Assembly (NCBI RefSeq): GCF_009938225.1
Contig: NZ_AP019657.1
Span: 434,001 to 498,000 of the forward strand
Reading direction: 5' to 3'
DNA length: 64,000 nt
From: Vibrio ponticus
Lineage (GTDB): Bacteria > Pseudomonadota > Gammaproteobacteria > Enterobacterales > Vibrionaceae
The stretch's first letter is position 1. The number at the start of each line of letters is the position of its first letter. Positions 27,243 to 37,607 of the stretch are shown in pieces. The position numbers and the translations under genes were made by a program. The notes under the pieces were generated by a model. That model saw only the letters and a program-made list of their open reading frames with translations, was not told the origin of the DNA and searched no databases.

Positions 27243-27377
27243 TTAGTGGTTAGACAATTGCACAAATGCACGATGGCGGGCAATCACCTTTTTCTTGTTA
27301 TTAGCTAGCTTGCGTTTACGGCGGTTAGCGGAAACAGTCTTTTTAAGGCGTTTTGATTGCATGCTACGTTTTCGCAT
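27243..27377 (-). CDS. Unrecognised 44-residue highly basic protein
   Basis: Minus-strand frame from ATG 27377 to TAA 27243: MRKRSMQSKRLKKTVSANRR, then KRKLANNKKKVIARHRAFVQ and LSNH. It has 19 Lys/Arg and no acidic residue. A perfect Shine-Dalgarno GGAGG lies 7 bases upstream of the ATG and a TATAAT just before that, and a strong hairpin follows the stop. I do not recognise the family. The composition suggests RNA or ribosome binding; nothing in the sequence proves it. The gene is convergent with tadA. Confidence 0.72.
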   Translation of the reverse strand: MRKRSMQSKRLKKTVSANRRKRKLANNKKKVIARHRAFVQLSNH

Positions 27378-27659
27378 AAAACAACCTCCAAATTATACGA
27401 ATTGCATACCGGTTAAAACCGAAAATTCTCACCCAACTGCGATGAGAATTAGTTTCTTTCCCTCTCTATTTGCTCTGTCAGTGTCGTTATTGCACGCTAT
27501 CAATCCCTTTATTTGCTAGGACTTGCGCACAACTTGCCGAACTGGTTTTGCAAACAGTTTGGGTACATTTCATTGGATTTGAATATCAGTGGCGAAATAC
27601 CGATTAGGTATATCAACTCTGAAAGGGCAGTGAGTATGTATGGTTTGTGGGGAGAAATT

Positions 27660-27693
27660 CAAGGGAAATCTCTACAAATCGAGACTTCCCTTG
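27660..27693 (-). terminator. mltF terminator-like hairpin
   Basis: CAAGGGAA-x-TCTC / GAGA-x-TTCCCTTG, an interrupted 12-bp stem, lies just 3' of mltF. The rest of 27378-27716 shows only the promoter side of the 44-residue gene and no further gene. Confidence 0.6.
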
Positions 27694-27716
27694 ATTTAGG
27701 ATATGAAACCAATATT

Positions 27717-29312
27717 TTAGTTGGTTTTATCGGTTGCGCTTACCGGTTTTGCTGGGGTCGCTGCCGATGTGGCTTCTGCCGCAGAGACTGCCGCTGACGT
27801 CGCACTTGAAGCTGCGCCAGAGAGAGTACTTTCGGCTGCAGAGAGTAGTGCTGGGTCGATCTCAATCACGGTTAAATCATTAATATCTACGTCACCTTCA
27901 TCAGGTGTTTGCTGCTCGATATGACCAATAATGCTCTGGTAGTAGCGACGGATGTTCTCAACGTAATTCAACGCTTCGTCACCACGAGCATAACCATAAC
28001 GAGTTTGGCGATGGTATTTCGCCTGACGTAGCAGTGGTAAACGCTCTTTTACATCGGACCATTGATCTGGGTTGCCACCTTGTTTCTTGGTTAAGCGACG
28101 CGCATCCATGACGTGACCATAACCGACGTTGTAAGAGGCAAGGGCAAACCAAATTTTCTCATGTTGGTCAATTGAATCCGGAATGCGGTTAACCATGCGG
28201 CGTAAGTACTCCACGCCACCTTTAACCGATTGTTCCGGATCTAGACGGTTGGTTACGCCAACGCTTTTCGCTGTAGGTAACGTAAGCATCATCATGCCAC
28301 GCACCCCAGTTGGTGAGCGGGCAATTGGGTTCCAGTGTGATTCTTGGTACGCCAAGGCAGCAATGAGGCGCCAGTCGAACTCTTCTGAATACTCTTTAAA
28401 TAGTGGTGCCCACTTTGGTAGCTTGTCATCCAGAGCGCGAATAAAGGCGCGCGTGTCGACGTAATCAAAGCTGCCAATATGACCAATGTATTTTTCTTCT
28501 AGCTGAGCAAGATGATCCGATTGTTTTAGGTTGCCGAAAAACTCAATCACCATCGCGTATAGGCTTTCATCATCAGAGCGGCGTAAGAACCAAGAGGTTG
28601 GTTGGTCTTCAGTCAATTCAAACGCAGTAGCGATATCGGGATAGATACGTTGAGAAAGTGACACCTCAACCGAGTCTGCGACAGTAAATAGAATCTTACC
28701 TTGTGAAACTTGTTTAAGCAGATCGCTCACATCAGCTGACTGATCAATCTTAAATTGAAACTCAGGATGGTCACTTTTGATCTTACTTAGGGTTTGATTG
28801 AAGTGGGAATCTCCCACGATGGTAACGACAGGTTCACCGTTATTTTCTTCAACCAGTTCTGTTTGTTTTTTCAGTAACTGATCAAGGTTGCGTGGACGCC
28901 ACTGACCTTTCTTGTAAATGAGCTGTTGGCTGACGTAATAATAAGCTGGCGCTGGTCGAAAGCGTTTGATGCGCTCAGGGGATTGGGTCAAACCAGCGGC
29001 GATAATATCAATCTCGCCATTTTCCAATGCAGGATAAAGGTTAGAGATTTGATAGGCAGGTTTCATTTCAAGGCGAACGCCCAGCTCTTCTGCGAACTGA
29101 CGCGCTATTTCATAATCCAAACCCGCCGGACCATCGGGACCGATGTAATATGAAAGTTGGTTGTTTAATGTGCCGACACGCAATACGCCGCGCTCACGAA
29201 TCTGATCTAAATCGCTTTTAGGGGCAGACTCGATCTGACAACCCACCAACATAACTGCGCTGATGGTAAGCAGGATGTATGTGCGTGCTTTTATTAGAAA
29301 TTGGCTACTCAT
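27717..29312 (-). CDS. mltF: Membrane-bound lytic murein transglycosylase F
   Basis: 531 residues. Signal sequence with lipobox MLVGC (Cys about 25), an N-terminal solute-binding-like domain (residues about 40-270, RERGVLRVGTLNNQLSYY ... AAGLTQSPER), and a C-terminal SLT domain with the catalytic Glu in AALAYQESHWNP and GVRGMMMLTLPTAKSVGV. It cleaves peptidoglycan from the periplasmic face of the envelope. The last 45 residues are an Ala/Ser/Thr-rich low-complexity tail, longer than in E. coli (518 aa). It is divergent from purL. Confidence 0.95.
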   Translation of the reverse strand: MSSQFLIKARTYILLTISAVMLVGCQIESAPKSDLDQIRERGVLRVGTLNNQLSYYIGPDGPAGLDYEIARQFAEELGVRLEMKPAYQISNLYPALENGEIDIIAAGLTQSPERIKRFRPAPAYYYVSQQLIYKKGQWRPRNLDQLLKKQTELVEENNGEPVVTIVGDSHFNQTLSKIKSDHPEFQFKIDQSADVSDLLKQVSQGKILFTVADSVEVSLSQRIYPDIATAFELTEDQPTSWFLRRSDDESLYAMVIEFFGNLKQSDHLAQLEEKYIGHIGSFDYVDTRAFIRALDDKLPKWAPLFKEYSEEFDWRLIAALAYQESHWNPIARSPTGVRGMMMLTLPTAKSVGVTNRLDPEQSVKGGVEYLRRMVNRIPDSIDQHEKIWFALASYNVGYGHVMDARRLTKKQGGNPDQWSDVKERLPLLRQAKYHRQTRYGYARGDEALNYVENIRRYYQSIIGHIEQQTPDEGDVDINDLTVIEIDPALLSAAESTLSGAASSATSAAVSAAEATSAATPAKPVSATDKTN

Positions 29313-29542
29313 TCATAGTGTCTCGTACTTCATGTACCGCATTTATATCAGAGTAGGCGGGCGAGGCAAAGTAAAGCTGAAGTGTTCGCGAGGGCGGCTT
29401 AGTTTTTCTGTTCGATGCGAAAAAATTTCACGTGATGTTTTTTGTCCCCCAAAAGTGCCTCAGGCAAGGCGGTGACTGGGGTGATGAGCCGCGCTTGAAT
29501 TTTCAGCAGTGGGCTGTAATTCAAATTTGACAAAAAAATAAA

Positions 29543-29554
29543 GCAAACGTTTGC
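29543..29554. promoter_or_regulatory. PurR operator upstream of purL
   Basis: GCAAACGTTTGC, a perfect palindrome and the core of the PurR site ACGCAAACGTTTGCGT. It lies 145 bp before the purL ATG, between TTGACA (29527) and a TATAAT (29586). No other gene is visible in the 386-bp mltF-purL gap. Confidence 0.88.
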
Positions 29555-29698
29555 TTTTGATGTTACATCACAAAAATAAATCCTTTATAATGCGCCCGCA
29601 ACCCGAGGTGAAATTGGTATGGGTTATCAGTTTTTATATTCTAACTAACTGAATTTATTCCAATATCACCTTAATCAATTGCAGAGAGACCTAAGCAC

Positions 29699-32600
29699 AT
29701 GAGAATTTTGCGTGGCTCCCCAGCTCTTTCCGAGTTTCGTGTTAACAAACTACTAGAACTTTGCCGTGAACAGCAGTTGCCTGTGAACGATATTTACGCA
29801 GAGTTTATGCACTTTGCTAATTTAAGCGCTGATTTAGATGCGTCTGAATTAGATAAGCTTGAGAAGCTTCTTACCTATGGACCAACTATCGAAGAGCACG
29901 AGCCGCAAGGTCTGCTGTTGTTGGTGACGCCACGCCCTGGCACTATCTCGCCTTGGTCTTCAAAATCGACGGATATCGCGCGTAACTGTGGTCTGGACAA
30001 AGTAAAACGTCTAGAGCGCGGTACGGCTTACTATATCGAATCGTCAGTTGCGCTTTCGGCGCAGCAAATCGACGCTGTGAAAGCGCTTATTCATGATCGC
30101 ATGATGGAAACAGTGTTCACGGAACTGGAAGCGGCTGATGCGCTGTTTAAGGTCTCTGAGCCAGCGCCTGTGGCGCATGTTGATATCTTAGCCGGTGGTC
30201 GTCTTGCGCTTGAAGAGGCAAACGTTTCCCTAGGTCTTGCTCTGGCAGAAGATGAGATTGATTACTTGGTGGAGAACTTCACTAAGCTTGGTCGTAACCC
30301 AAATGATATCGAGCTGATGATGTTTGCGCAGGCGAACTCAGAGCACTGTCGTCATAAAATCTTTAATGCCGATTGGACTATCGATGGCGTCGAGCAAGAG
30401 AAGTCGCTATTTAAGATGATCAAGAACACTTTCGAGACGACGCCAGATCACGTGTTATCTGCCTACAAAGATAACGCAGCGGTTATGGTGGGTTCTAAAG
30501 TTGGTCGCTTCTTCCCTGATCCGCAAACACGTCAGTACAACTACCATCACGAAGATGCGCACATCTTGATGAAGGTGGAAACCCATAACCACCCAACGGC
30601 AATTTCGCCATGGCCAGGTGCTTCAACCGGTTCAGGTGGTGAAGTCCGCGATGAGGGCGCAACAGGTATTGGCGGTAAGCCAAAAGCGGGTCTGGTCGGT
30701 TTTACTACATCAAACCTACGTATTCCTGGTTTTGAACAGCCATGGGAAACCGATTTTGGTAAGCCAGGACGCATCGTAAACGCACTCGACATTATGTTAG
30801 AAGGTCCACTGGGTGGCGCGGCATTTAATAACGAATTTGGTCGTCCAAACCTACTCGGTTACTTCCGTACTTACGAAGAAAAAGTGACTTCGCATGCTGG
30901 TGAGGAAGTGCGTGGTTACCACAAGCCAATCATGATTGCTGGTGGTCTAGGTAATATCCGTGACCAACACGTGCAGAAGAAAGAGATCCCAGTAGGCGCG
31001 AAACTTATCGTGCTAGGCGGTCCTGCGATGAACATCGGTCTGGGTGGCGGGGCTGCATCTTCAATGGCATCGGGTCAATCGGCTGAAGATCTCGACTTTG
31101 CATCGGTACAGCGTGAAAACCCAGAGATGGAGCGCCGCTGTCAGGAAGTGATTGACCGTTGTTGGCAACTTGGTGAGCAAAACCCGATTGCCTTTATCCA
31201 CGATGTGGGTGCAGGCGGCATTTCAAACGCGTTGCCAGAGCTTGTTGACGATGGTGAGCGTGGCGGTAAATTCCAGTTACGCGATGTACCAAACGATGAA
31301 CCGGGCATGAGCCCACTTGAGATTTGGTGTAACGAATCACAAGAGCGTTACGTAATGGCGGTTGCGCCAGAAAATATGGCAGTATTTGATGCCATCTGTA
31401 AGCGTGAGCGTGCTCCGTATGCGGTGGTGGGTGAAGCGACGGAAGAGCGTCATCTAACTCTAGAAGATTCACACTTCGACAATACGCCAATTGATATGCC
31501 AATGGACATTCTGCTTGGCAAGCCACCGAAGATGCACCGTGATGCGACAACGCTAAAAGTCGACAGCCCAGCGATCAGCCGCGACGGCATTGAGATCAAC
31601 GATGCAGTTAACCGCGTATTGCGTCTACCGACTGTGGCAGAAAAAACTTTCCTAATCACCATTGGTGACCGTTCTGTCACCGGTTTAGTGGCACGTGACC
31701 AAATGGTTGGTCCATGGCAGGTGCCGGTAGCAAACTGCGCAGTAACCGCGGCAAGCTATGATTCATACCATGGTGAAGCAATGTCGATGGGTGAGCGTAC
31801 ACCTGTGGCTCTGCTTGATTTTGGCGCTTCTGCTCGTCTAGCGGTTGGTGAGTCATTAACCAACATTGCTGCGACGGATATTGGCGATATTAAACACATT
31901 AAATTGTCGGCTAACTGGATGTCTCCTGCGGGTCACCCTGGTGAAGATGCCGGTCTTTACGAAGCGGTAAAAGCCGTGGGTGAAGAGCTTTGTCCTGCAT
32001 TAGGTCTCACTATCCCTGTGGGTAAAGACTCAATGTCGATGAAGACTAAATGGGAAGAGAACGGTGAAAACAAAGAAGTTACTTCTCCTTTATCTCTTGT
32101 CATCACTGCCTTCGGTCGAGTAGAGGATGTACGTAAGACGGTGACGCCTCAGCTTCGTATCGATAAAGGTAATACTTCACTTGTTCTTGTCGACCTAGGC
32201 AACGGTAAAAACCGCCTAGGTGCGACGGCACTCGCACAGGTTTATAAGCAGTTGGGTGATAAACCTGCTGATGTTGATAGCGCAGAGCAGCTAAAAGGCT
32301 TCTTTAATGCGATGCAAAGCTTAGTGCGTGATGACAAGCTGGTGGCTTACCACGATAAGGGCGATGGCGGTCTGTTTGTGACTCTAGCTGAAATGGCGTT
32401 TGCGGGTCACTGTGGCGTGAAAGCCGATATCGCGGCGCTGGGTGAAGACACACTGGCGGCACTATTTAACGAAGAGTTGGGTGCGGTTGTTCAGGTTAAA
32501 AATGACGACCTAGATGCGGTACTTTCAACTCTGGCAGCGAATGGTCTTGAAACGTGTTCACACGTAATCGGTGAGGTGGAAGCGTCAGATTCGATTACCA

Positions 32601-33592
32601 TCACTTCCGGTGAGACGGTATTGGTTGAGCGTTCACGTACCGACCTTCGCACTATTTGGGCTGAGACCACACATAAGATGCAAGCACTTCGTGATAACCC
32701 TGCTTGTGCTGACCAAGAATTTGCGGCGAAGAAAGATAACTCGGACCTAGGTTTGAATGTGTCGCTGAGCTTTGATGTAAACGAAGATATTGCTGCGCCT
32801 TACATAGCGAAAGGTAGCAAGCCAAGAATGGCAATCCTGCGTGAGCAAGGTGTCAACTCGCATGTAGAAATGGCCGCTGCGTTTGACCGTGCAGGCTTTG
32901 AAGCCACTGATGTGCACATGAGCGACATTCTTAGCGGACAAGCGGTACTGGATGAATATAACGGTCTAGTTGCGTGTGGCGGCTTCTCATACGGTGACGT
33001 ATTAGGTGCTGGTGAAGGTTGGGCGAAGTCGATTCTATTCAATGCCCAAGCACGTGAGCAGTTTGAAAGCTTCTTTAACCGTCAAGATACTTTCTCACTC
33101 GGTGTGTGTAATGGCTGTCAGATGCTGTCTAACTTAAAAGAGTTGATTCCGGGTGCTGAGTTGTGGCCGCGTTTTGTTCGCAACGAATCAGAACGTTTTG
33201 AAGCGCGCTTTAGCTTGGTTGAAGTTCAGAAGTCGGACTCGGTATTCTTTGATGGTATGGCTGGCTCTCGTATGCCAATCGCGGTATCACATGGCGAAGG
33301 TCGTGTAGAAGTACGTGATACGCAGCATCTTGCGGCGCTTGAAGCTTCAGGAACGGTTGCTGTGCGTTACGTGGATAATTTTGGTAATCCAACTCAGCAA
33401 TACCCTAATAACCCGAATGGCTCACCAAACGCTATCACGGGTCTAACCACTCAAGATGGTCGAGTGACGATCATGATGCCACACCCAGAACGTGTATTCC
33501 GCACTGTGGCAAACTCATGGCATCCAGATAGCTGGGGTGAGAATGGTGCTTGGATGCGCATGTTCCAAAATGCGCGCAAGAACCTAGGTTAA
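29699..33592 (+). CDS. purL: Phosphoribosylformylglycinamidine synthase
   Basis: 1297 residues (E. coli 1295), the large single-chain form. N-terminal PurS-like and linker regions, two AIRS-type ATP-binding halves ([38 protein letters not shown]) and the C-terminal glutaminase with the nucleophile in [10 protein letters not shown] and the His/Glu dyad in [10 protein letters not shown]. It makes FGAM from FGAR, ATP and glutamine in purine synthesis. The PurR site upstream predicts repression by purines. Confidence 0.98.
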   Translation: MRILRGSPALSEFRVNKLLELCREQQLPVNDIYAEFMHFANLSADLDASELDKLEKLLTYGPTIEEHEPQGLLLLVTPRPGTISPWSSKSTDIARNCGLDKVKRLERGTAYYIESSVALSAQQIDAVKALIHDRMMETVFTELEAADALFKVSEPAPVAHVDILAGGRLALEEANVSLGLALAEDEIDYLVENFTKLGRNPNDIELMMFAQANSEHCRHKIFNADWTIDGVEQEKSLFKMIKNTFETTPDHVLSAYKDNAAVMVGSKVGRFFPDPQTRQYNYHHEDAHILMKVETHNHPTAISPWPGASTGSGGEVRDEGATGIGGKPKAGLVGFTTSNLRIPGFEQPWETDFGKPGRIVNALDIMLEGPLGGAAFNNEFGRPNLLGYFRTYEEKVTSHAGEEVRGYHKPIMIAGGLGNIRDQHVQKKEIPVGAKLIVLGGPAMNIGLGGGAASSMASGQSAEDLDFASVQRENPEMERRCQEVIDRCWQLGEQNPIAFIHDVGAGGISNALPELVDDGERGGKFQLRDVPNDEPGMSPLEIWCNESQERYVMAVAPENMAVFDAICKRERAPYAVVGEATEERHLTLEDSHFDNTPIDMPMDILLGKPPKMHRDATTLKVDSPAISRDGIEINDAVNRVLRLPTVAEKTFLITIGDRSVTGLVARDQMVGPWQVPVANCAVTAASYDSYHGEAMSMGERTPVALLDFGASARLAVGESLTNIAATDIGDIKHIKLSANWMSPAGHPGEDAGLYEAVKAVGEELCPALGLTIPVGKDSMSMKTKWEENGENKEVTSPLSLVITAFGRVEDVRKTVTPQLRIDKGNTSLVLVDLGNGKNRLGATALAQVYKQLGDKPADVDSAEQLKGFFNAMQSLVRDDKLVAYHDKGDGGLFVTLAEMAFAGHCGVKADIAALGEDTLAALFNEELGAVVQVKNDDLDAVLSTLAANGLETCSHVIGEVEASDSITITSGETVLVERSRTDLRTIWAETTHKMQALRDNPACADQEFAAKKDNSDLGLNVSLSFDVNEDIAAPYIAKGSKPRMAILREQGVNSHVEMAAAFDRAGFEATDVHMSDILSGQAVLDEYNGLVACGGFSYGDVLGAGEGWAKSILFNAQAREQFESFFNRQDTFSLGVCNGCQMLSNLKELIPGAELWPRFVRNESERFEARFSLVEVQKSDSVFFDGMAGSRMPIAVSHGEGRVEVRDTQHLAALEASGTVAVRYVDNFGNPTQQYPNNPNGSPNAITGLTTQDGRVTIMMPHPERVFRTVANSWHPDSWGENGAWMRMFQNARKNLG

Positions 33593-33633
33593 GTTAGAGA
33601 TGGGTTAACTGTTCGTAGTAACCGCTAGCAAAT

Positions 33634-33670
33634 GAGCCGCCAACGCAATCGCAATGGCGGCTTCTCTTTT
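33634..33670 (+). terminator. purL terminator
   Basis: AGCCGCCA ... TGGCGGCT, 8-bp stem with a 12-nt loop, followed by TCTCTTTTC. Confidence 0.75.
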
Positions 33671-33839
33671 CGATTCCGGTCGTAGCGTCGCGACTAATAT
33701 GAAGAAAAATGGCGCATGGCTAGATTGAGAGCGCGGTTTGTGCTCTAATACGCCGCCCCAAAGGAGGGGAATGATCGACTTAGCTGAGCGGGAATGCAGC
33801 AGGCGAAGTCATTGTTAATAATTCATTAGAGCAAAGACT

Positions 33840-34175
33840 ATGACCACAAGTAAAAAGTTTGCAATTCGCGTATCAGAAAAGCGTAACGGTTGGTGTGCAG
33901 AGATCACTCGCCAAGTAACTTCTCGTAAGCAAGTAGTATCAAAGCGTGAACAAGGTTTTGAAACTGAAGCACTTGCACAAGAGTGGGCTGAAAAAGAGCT
34001 AGCACAATTCGTTGAGAACCAAGTTAAACGCAACGAGCGTAAAGCGGATCAACGTGCAGAGCGCAATGAGCGTCAAGAGCGTGAAGCAGCAGAGCGTAAA
34101 GCAGCAGCAATGCGTCGCCGCAGCGAAGCAGCACTTGCAGCAGAAGCTGACGAAGAAGATGAAGACGATTTCTAA
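33840..34175 (+). CDS. DUF3622 family protein
   Basis: 111 residues. The first 60 (KKFAIRVSEKRNGWCAEITRQVTSRKQVVSKREQGFETEALAQEWAEKEL) match what I remember of the Vibrio/Shewanella DUF3622 family, which has an AP2-like small beta fold. The remainder is a strongly charged Arg/Glu/Ala helix ending in an acidic tail (DEEDEDDF). Function unknown. Biased codon use suggests good expression. Single gene with its own terminator. Confidence 0.8.
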   Translation: MTTSKKFAIRVSEKRNGWCAEITRQVTSRKQVVSKREQGFETEALAQEWAEKELAQFVENQVKRNERKADQRAERNERQEREAAERKAAAMRRRSEAALAAEADEEDEDDF

Positions 34176-34200
34176 TCGCTGATAAAATCTGAATCTAAAA

Positions 34201-34222
34201 AAACCGCCGAGAGGCGGTTTTT
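34201..34222. terminator. Bidirectional terminator
   Basis: AAACCGCC-GAGA-GGCGGTTT with A-run before and T-run after, between the DUF3622 gene (+) and the DUF4250 gene (-). Confidence 0.92.
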
Positions 34223-34252
34223 TGTTTCTATTCAGTAAAGCTTTGAACGAAC

Positions 34253-34444
34253 TTAGCGGAACTGACCAGCGTCAGGTAGAAACTCAAAGCCAGCCGTGGC
34301 GAGTTTTGCCTCTAGCGCCTGACGGTCGATATCAAAAAACTTTACTAACTCATCCAGATCGCCAGCGAAGTCATCACGCAGTTTCAAGTTAACAATGCTC
34401 ATTAGCATGATCGGGTCCATGCTCTCAAATTTGCTGAGATCCAT
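34253..34444 (-). CDS. DUF4250 domain protein
   Basis: 63 residues: MDLSKFESMDPIMLMSIVNLKLRDDF, then LDELVKFFDIDRQALEAKL, which is the DUF4250 pattern (a short helical protein with a helix-turn-helix-like second half). Function unknown. It follows yaeP with a 2-base gap, so the two are co-transcribed. Confidence 0.85.
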   Translation of the reverse strand: MDLSKFESMDPIMLMSIVNLKLRDDFAGDLDELVKFFDIDRQALEAKLATAGFEFLPDAGQFR

Positions 34445-34446
34445 GC

Positions 34447-34650
34447 TTAGTCCTCAAAGTCAGAGATAAGAAGGTTAGCCGCCGCGAAAGCCGCTTTTTC
34501 ACGAACTTGCATATCTAGATTAGTATCGGCGGCAATTTCGTTTAGCGTGCGTACGGCACAGGTAATAGCCTGAGGAATATAGCCTTGGTCACCACTACCA
34601 ATTTGTGCGTAAAGCTCGCGTACCAAATCACAACAATCGTAAACTTTCAT
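34447..34650 (-). CDS. yaeP: YaeP family protein (UPF0253)
   Basis: 67 residues from ATG 34650 ([28 protein letters not shown]), with GTGGAAG upstream. The internal [28 protein letters not shown] matches E. coli YaeP (66 aa) closely. Function unknown. A longer reading to 34713 has no support. First gene of a two-gene unit with the DUF4250 gene. Confidence 0.9.
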   Translation of the reverse strand: MKVYDCCDLVRELYAQIGSGDQGYIPQAITCAVRTLNEIAADTNLDMQVREKAAFAAANLLISDFED

Positions 34651-34836
34651 CGTATTACTTCCACTATAAATGAGAACTTCTCTCACTATACTGTTTCTAT
34701 TGGTTAAGTTCAAAGCCTGATAAACGCTTGAGATTGCGCTAACTCAAAGCCGGTTTAGGTTTGCTGCTATATTGCCCAGTTTTGTTATTCAGCCTTACTT
34801 ATTGAGCCTTATTTATTGAGCTGTAGTTATTCAGTT

Positions 34837-35490
34837 CTAGCGATTCAGTTGCAGTTCTAATTGCTGAGTGACTTCTGGTGCAAGGTTAAGTTGTTTGGCT
34901 AACTCTTGCAGATAGGCTCTTTCCATAAAGTTCTGCTCATCAACCACGATCAGTGATGCAAGATACACTTCTGATGCTTGTTGCGGAGTACGAGCCAGTT
35001 GAGCGATTTGAGTTGGGTCGAGCGGTTTGTTGAGCTCTGCATGGATCAGGGCTTGCAACTGCGGATCAGCACCTGCTTGTTCCATTGCTGATTCAATATG
35101 CGCCATTTCAGCTTGGTCAACATGCCCATCGGCTTTGGCTGCGGCAATCATTGCTTTGAGAATAAGTTGATCATGGACAGTGTCGTTGGCATCAAAGGCT
35201 TCTGGTGCTGCTTGCGGATTGGATTGTTTGCCCTGCCAATCGTTATATACCTTGTAAGCCAGCGCGCCTAGAGCGGCTGCACCACCGACTTTAAGTGCAT
35301 TTTTGCCGACTTTTTTACCGATCTTTTTACTCTTTTTTGAGCCCATAAGTAGGTTGACCAGTCCGCCGCCAACCGCCCCAGCACCAAGAGATTTTAGAGT
35401 ATTTGATGTTGATGCGCTTTTGAGTTGTTGTTGCCCTTGGCGAACCACATCGGAATTAAGCGCCTGATTAAGCAATGATTTGATATCCAT
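34837..35490 (-). CDS. DUF533/TerB-like protein (YebE type)
   Basis: 217 residues. N-terminal polar region, a Gly/Ala/Lys-rich segment that may touch the membrane (residues about 35-85), and a C-terminal TerB-like helical domain (LILKAMIAAAKADGHVDQAEMAHIESAME ... EVYLASLIVVDEQNFMERAYLQELAKQLNL). It resembles E. coli YebE, an envelope-stress-linked inner-membrane protein of unknown function. Single gene. Confidence 0.85.
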   Translation of the reverse strand: MDIKSLLNQALNSDVVRQGQQQLKSASTSNTLKSLGAGAVGGGLVNLLMGSKKSKKIGKKVGKNALKVGGAAALGALAYKVYNDWQGKQSNPQAAPEAFDANDTVHDQLILKAMIAAAKADGHVDQAEMAHIESAMEQAGADPQLQALIHAELNKPLDPTQIAQLARTPQQASEVYLASLIVVDEQNFMERAYLQELAKQLNLAPEVTQQLELQLNR

Positions 35491-35583
35491 AAATACCTCT
35501 AGTTATTGGCTGTGAAGGGAAGATCACATAAGCCAGATTAACCGAAGGAAAATGAACGGGGGATTAATGAAATGGAATCGAGA

Positions 35584-35745
35584 ATACGGATGTGGGATGC
35601 GGGGTAAAGAAATTAGCGGAAGAAAACGAGAGTCGAGATAAACTCAGACTCTCGTCTAATATAGTCGTGATCGTTAAGCGACATTCTCACAGCGCCTTCA
35701 TTCCGTAGCGCAGCGTTCCGTCATCCGTGAGCTTGCGTTCTGTTT
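35584..35745. repeat. Dispersed CCGTAGCGCAGCGTTCCGT segment 3' of purN plus hairpin
   Basis: This gap holds one and a half copies of the GGGATGC heptamer (GTGGGATGCGGGG at about 35592), a hairpin ACGAGAGTC / GACTCTCGT (35628-35656) and TTCCGTAGCGCAGCGTTCCG followed by TCATCCGTGAGC (35700-35732), which reappears near 63000. The repeat runs into the purN stop codon. Confidence 0.6.
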
Positions 35746-36384
35746 TTATTCCGTTGCGTAGCCGTGGATGCCGAGCTGTTCGCCGTCTAGGTAGGCTTTG
35801 CCTTCACGCATTTCTAGACGATCGTCCACAAACCACTTGGCGACCATAGGGTAGATGCGGTGTTCTTGATTTTGCACGCGTTCAGTGAGTGATTCGACGT
35901 TATCTTCGTCGAAAATTGGCACTTTTGCTTGCAAAATCACTGGACCGCCATCGAGTTGCTCAGTGACGAAGTGAACACTTGTACCGTGCTCTTCGTCACC
36001 GGCGTGGATCGCTCGCTGGTAAGTATTTAGACCAGGGTACTTAGGCAGTAGAGAAGGGTGGATATTGATCATACGACCTAAATAGTGGCGCACAAACTCG
36101 CCACTTAAGATACGCATATAGCCAGCAAGGATGACTAAATCAGGTTTAAACTCATCCATTTGGCGCATTAGCTCATGGTCAAATGCGTCACGAGTATCGA
36201 ATGCTTTAGGGTCTAGAAACACGCCTGCCGCTCCTGCGATTTTTGCACGTTCAAGTGCGTAGGCTTCCACTTTATTAGAGAAAACCGCCGTCACTTTACC
36301 ATTCGTAATCGTGCTTTCGCAGGCGTCGATAATCGCTTGCAGGTTGGTACCGTTTCCGGATACTAAAACAACAATACTCTTCAT
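35746..36384 (-). CDS. purN: Phosphoribosylglycinamide formyltransferase
   Basis: 212 residues. SGNGTNLQAIIDAC near the start, the folate-binding/catalytic block AGYMRILSGEFVRHYLGRMINIHPSLLPKYPGLNTYQRAI (catalytic Asn and His present) and VHFVTEQLDGGPVI with the Asp. It formylates GAR with 10-formyl-THF. It follows purM by 3 bases, an operon under the PurR site upstream of purM. The C-terminal residues are encoded at the edge of a dispersed repeat. Confidence 0.96.
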   Translation of the reverse strand: MKSIVVLVSGNGTNLQAIIDACESTITNGKVTAVFSNKVEAYALERAKIAGAAGVFLDPKAFDTRDAFDHELMRQMDEFKPDLVILAGYMRILSGEFVRHYLGRMINIHPSLLPKYPGLNTYQRAIHAGDEEHGTSVHFVTEQLDGGPVILQAKVPIFDEDNVESLTERVQNQEHRIYPMVAKWFVDDRLEMREGKAYLDGEQLGIHGYATE

Positions 36385-36387
36385 AAC

Positions 36388-37428
36388 TTAGTTGATCTCT
36401 ACTTGCTCTTCATCTGCTTGTGCTGGTGCAATGGTACCAATAACCCAAGCATTTTCGCCTTCTTGCTGAAGCAGTTCTACCGCTGCATCAGCTTGCTCAG
36501 CGGGTAGTGCAACGATAAGACCGACACCACAGTTAAAGGTGCGGTACATTTCGTGCGTGGTCACATTGCCTTGTTCTTGTAGCCACTTAAAGATGACTGG
36601 CCATTCCCAGCTGTTGCCATCGATAACGGCTTTGGTGCCTTCAGGCAATACGCGTGGGATATTTTCCCAGAAACCACCGCCAGTGATGTGCGAAATTGCA
36701 TGGATGTCATGCTTTTCGATCATCTTAAGCGCTGATTTGATATAAATTTTGGTTGGTTCTAGTAGGTGTTCACCAATCGTGCGACCTTCTAGCTCTTGAT
36801 TTTTGTCTGCGCCAGACACTTCAAGAATTTTGCGTACCAGTGAGTAGCCATTTGAGTGAGGACCACTTGAACCAACAGCGATAAGCGCGTCACCAGCGGC
36901 TACTTTAGTGCCGTCGATAATGTCTTCTTTTTCAACCACACCAACACAGAAGCCAGCGACGTCATAGTCTTCACCTTCATACATACCCGGCATTTCAGCC
37001 GTTTCACCACCGATAAGCGCACAACCAGCTTGTACACAGCCTTCGGCAATACCAGACACTACGTCAGCGGCTGTATCAACGTCGAGTTTGCCTGTCGCGT
37101 AGTAGTCAAGAAAGAATAGTGGCTCAGCACCTTGTACGATAAGGTCATTAACACACATTGCCACAAGGTCGATACCGATGGTGTCGTGCTTGTTCATATC
37201 CAACGCTAGGCGCAGTTTAGTGCCGACGCCATCAGTGCCAGAGACTAGCACTGGTTGCTTATATTTGGTTGGCAGTTCACATAGGGCACCAAAGCCACCA
37301 ATACCACCCATTACTTCAGGGCGACGAGTACGTTTTACGGCACCTTTGATACGATCAACAAGTGCGTTACCTGCATCAATATCAACGCCAGCGTCTTTAT
37401 AGCTAAGAGATGTGTTATTGCCACTCAC
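36388..37428 (-). CDS. purM: Phosphoribosylformylglycinamidine cyclo-ligase (AIR synthetase)
   Basis: 346 residues (E. coli 345). Blocks [73 protein letters not shown] and [13 protein letters not shown] are diagnostic. It closes the imidazole ring in purine synthesis. First gene of purM-purN; divergent from upp with a PurR palindrome 71 bp upstream. Confidence 0.97.
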   Translation of the reverse strand: MSGNNTSLSYKDAGVDIDAGNALVDRIKGAVKRTRRPEVMGGIGGFGALCELPTKYKQPVLVSGTDGVGTKLRLALDMNKHDTIGIDLVAMCVNDLIVQGAEPLFFLDYYATGKLDVDTAADVVSGIAEGCVQAGCALIGGETAEMPGMYEGEDYDVAGFCVGVVEKEDIIDGTKVAAGDALIAVGSSGPHSNGYSLVRKILEVSGADKNQELEGRTIGEHLLEPTKIYIKSALKMIEKHDIHAISHITGGGFWENIPRVLPEGTKAVIDGNSWEWPVIFKWLQEQGNVTTHEMYRTFNCGVGLIVALPAEQADAAVELLQQEGENAWVIGTIAPAQADEEQVEIN

Positions 37429-37498
37429 GGGAAGTCCTCGGTCTAGTCAATTGGATATGAGAAAACGGCGCTATTCTAACAGTGGATAAAGTGCAATA

Positions 37499-37510
37499 GC
37501 AAACGTTTGC
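37499..37510. promoter_or_regulatory. PurR operator between purM and upp
   Basis: GCAAACGTTTGC followed by GCAAG, identical in its 12-bp core to the site upstream of purL. It is closer to purM (71 bp) than to upp (98 bp); a TATAAT for upp is at 37560. Confidence 0.88.
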
Positions 37511-37607
37511 GCAAGTTTTTTCTCTTACCCTAGATCAAGAAAAACAGAATGAAATCGTATATAATCTGAAGGTTTGTTTAAAAAATACTAAAAAGCCGGA
37601 GATGGAC

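Noticed and set aside
27513..27797. A 94-codon + strand frame before mltF's end
   Set aside because: It overlaps the mltF 3' end and terminator on the opposite strand and shows no recognisable domain.
34438..34450. A possible frameshift splitting one gene into yaeP and the DUF4250 gene
   Set aside because: Both match separate short families at full length, so the 2-base gap is normal operon spacing.
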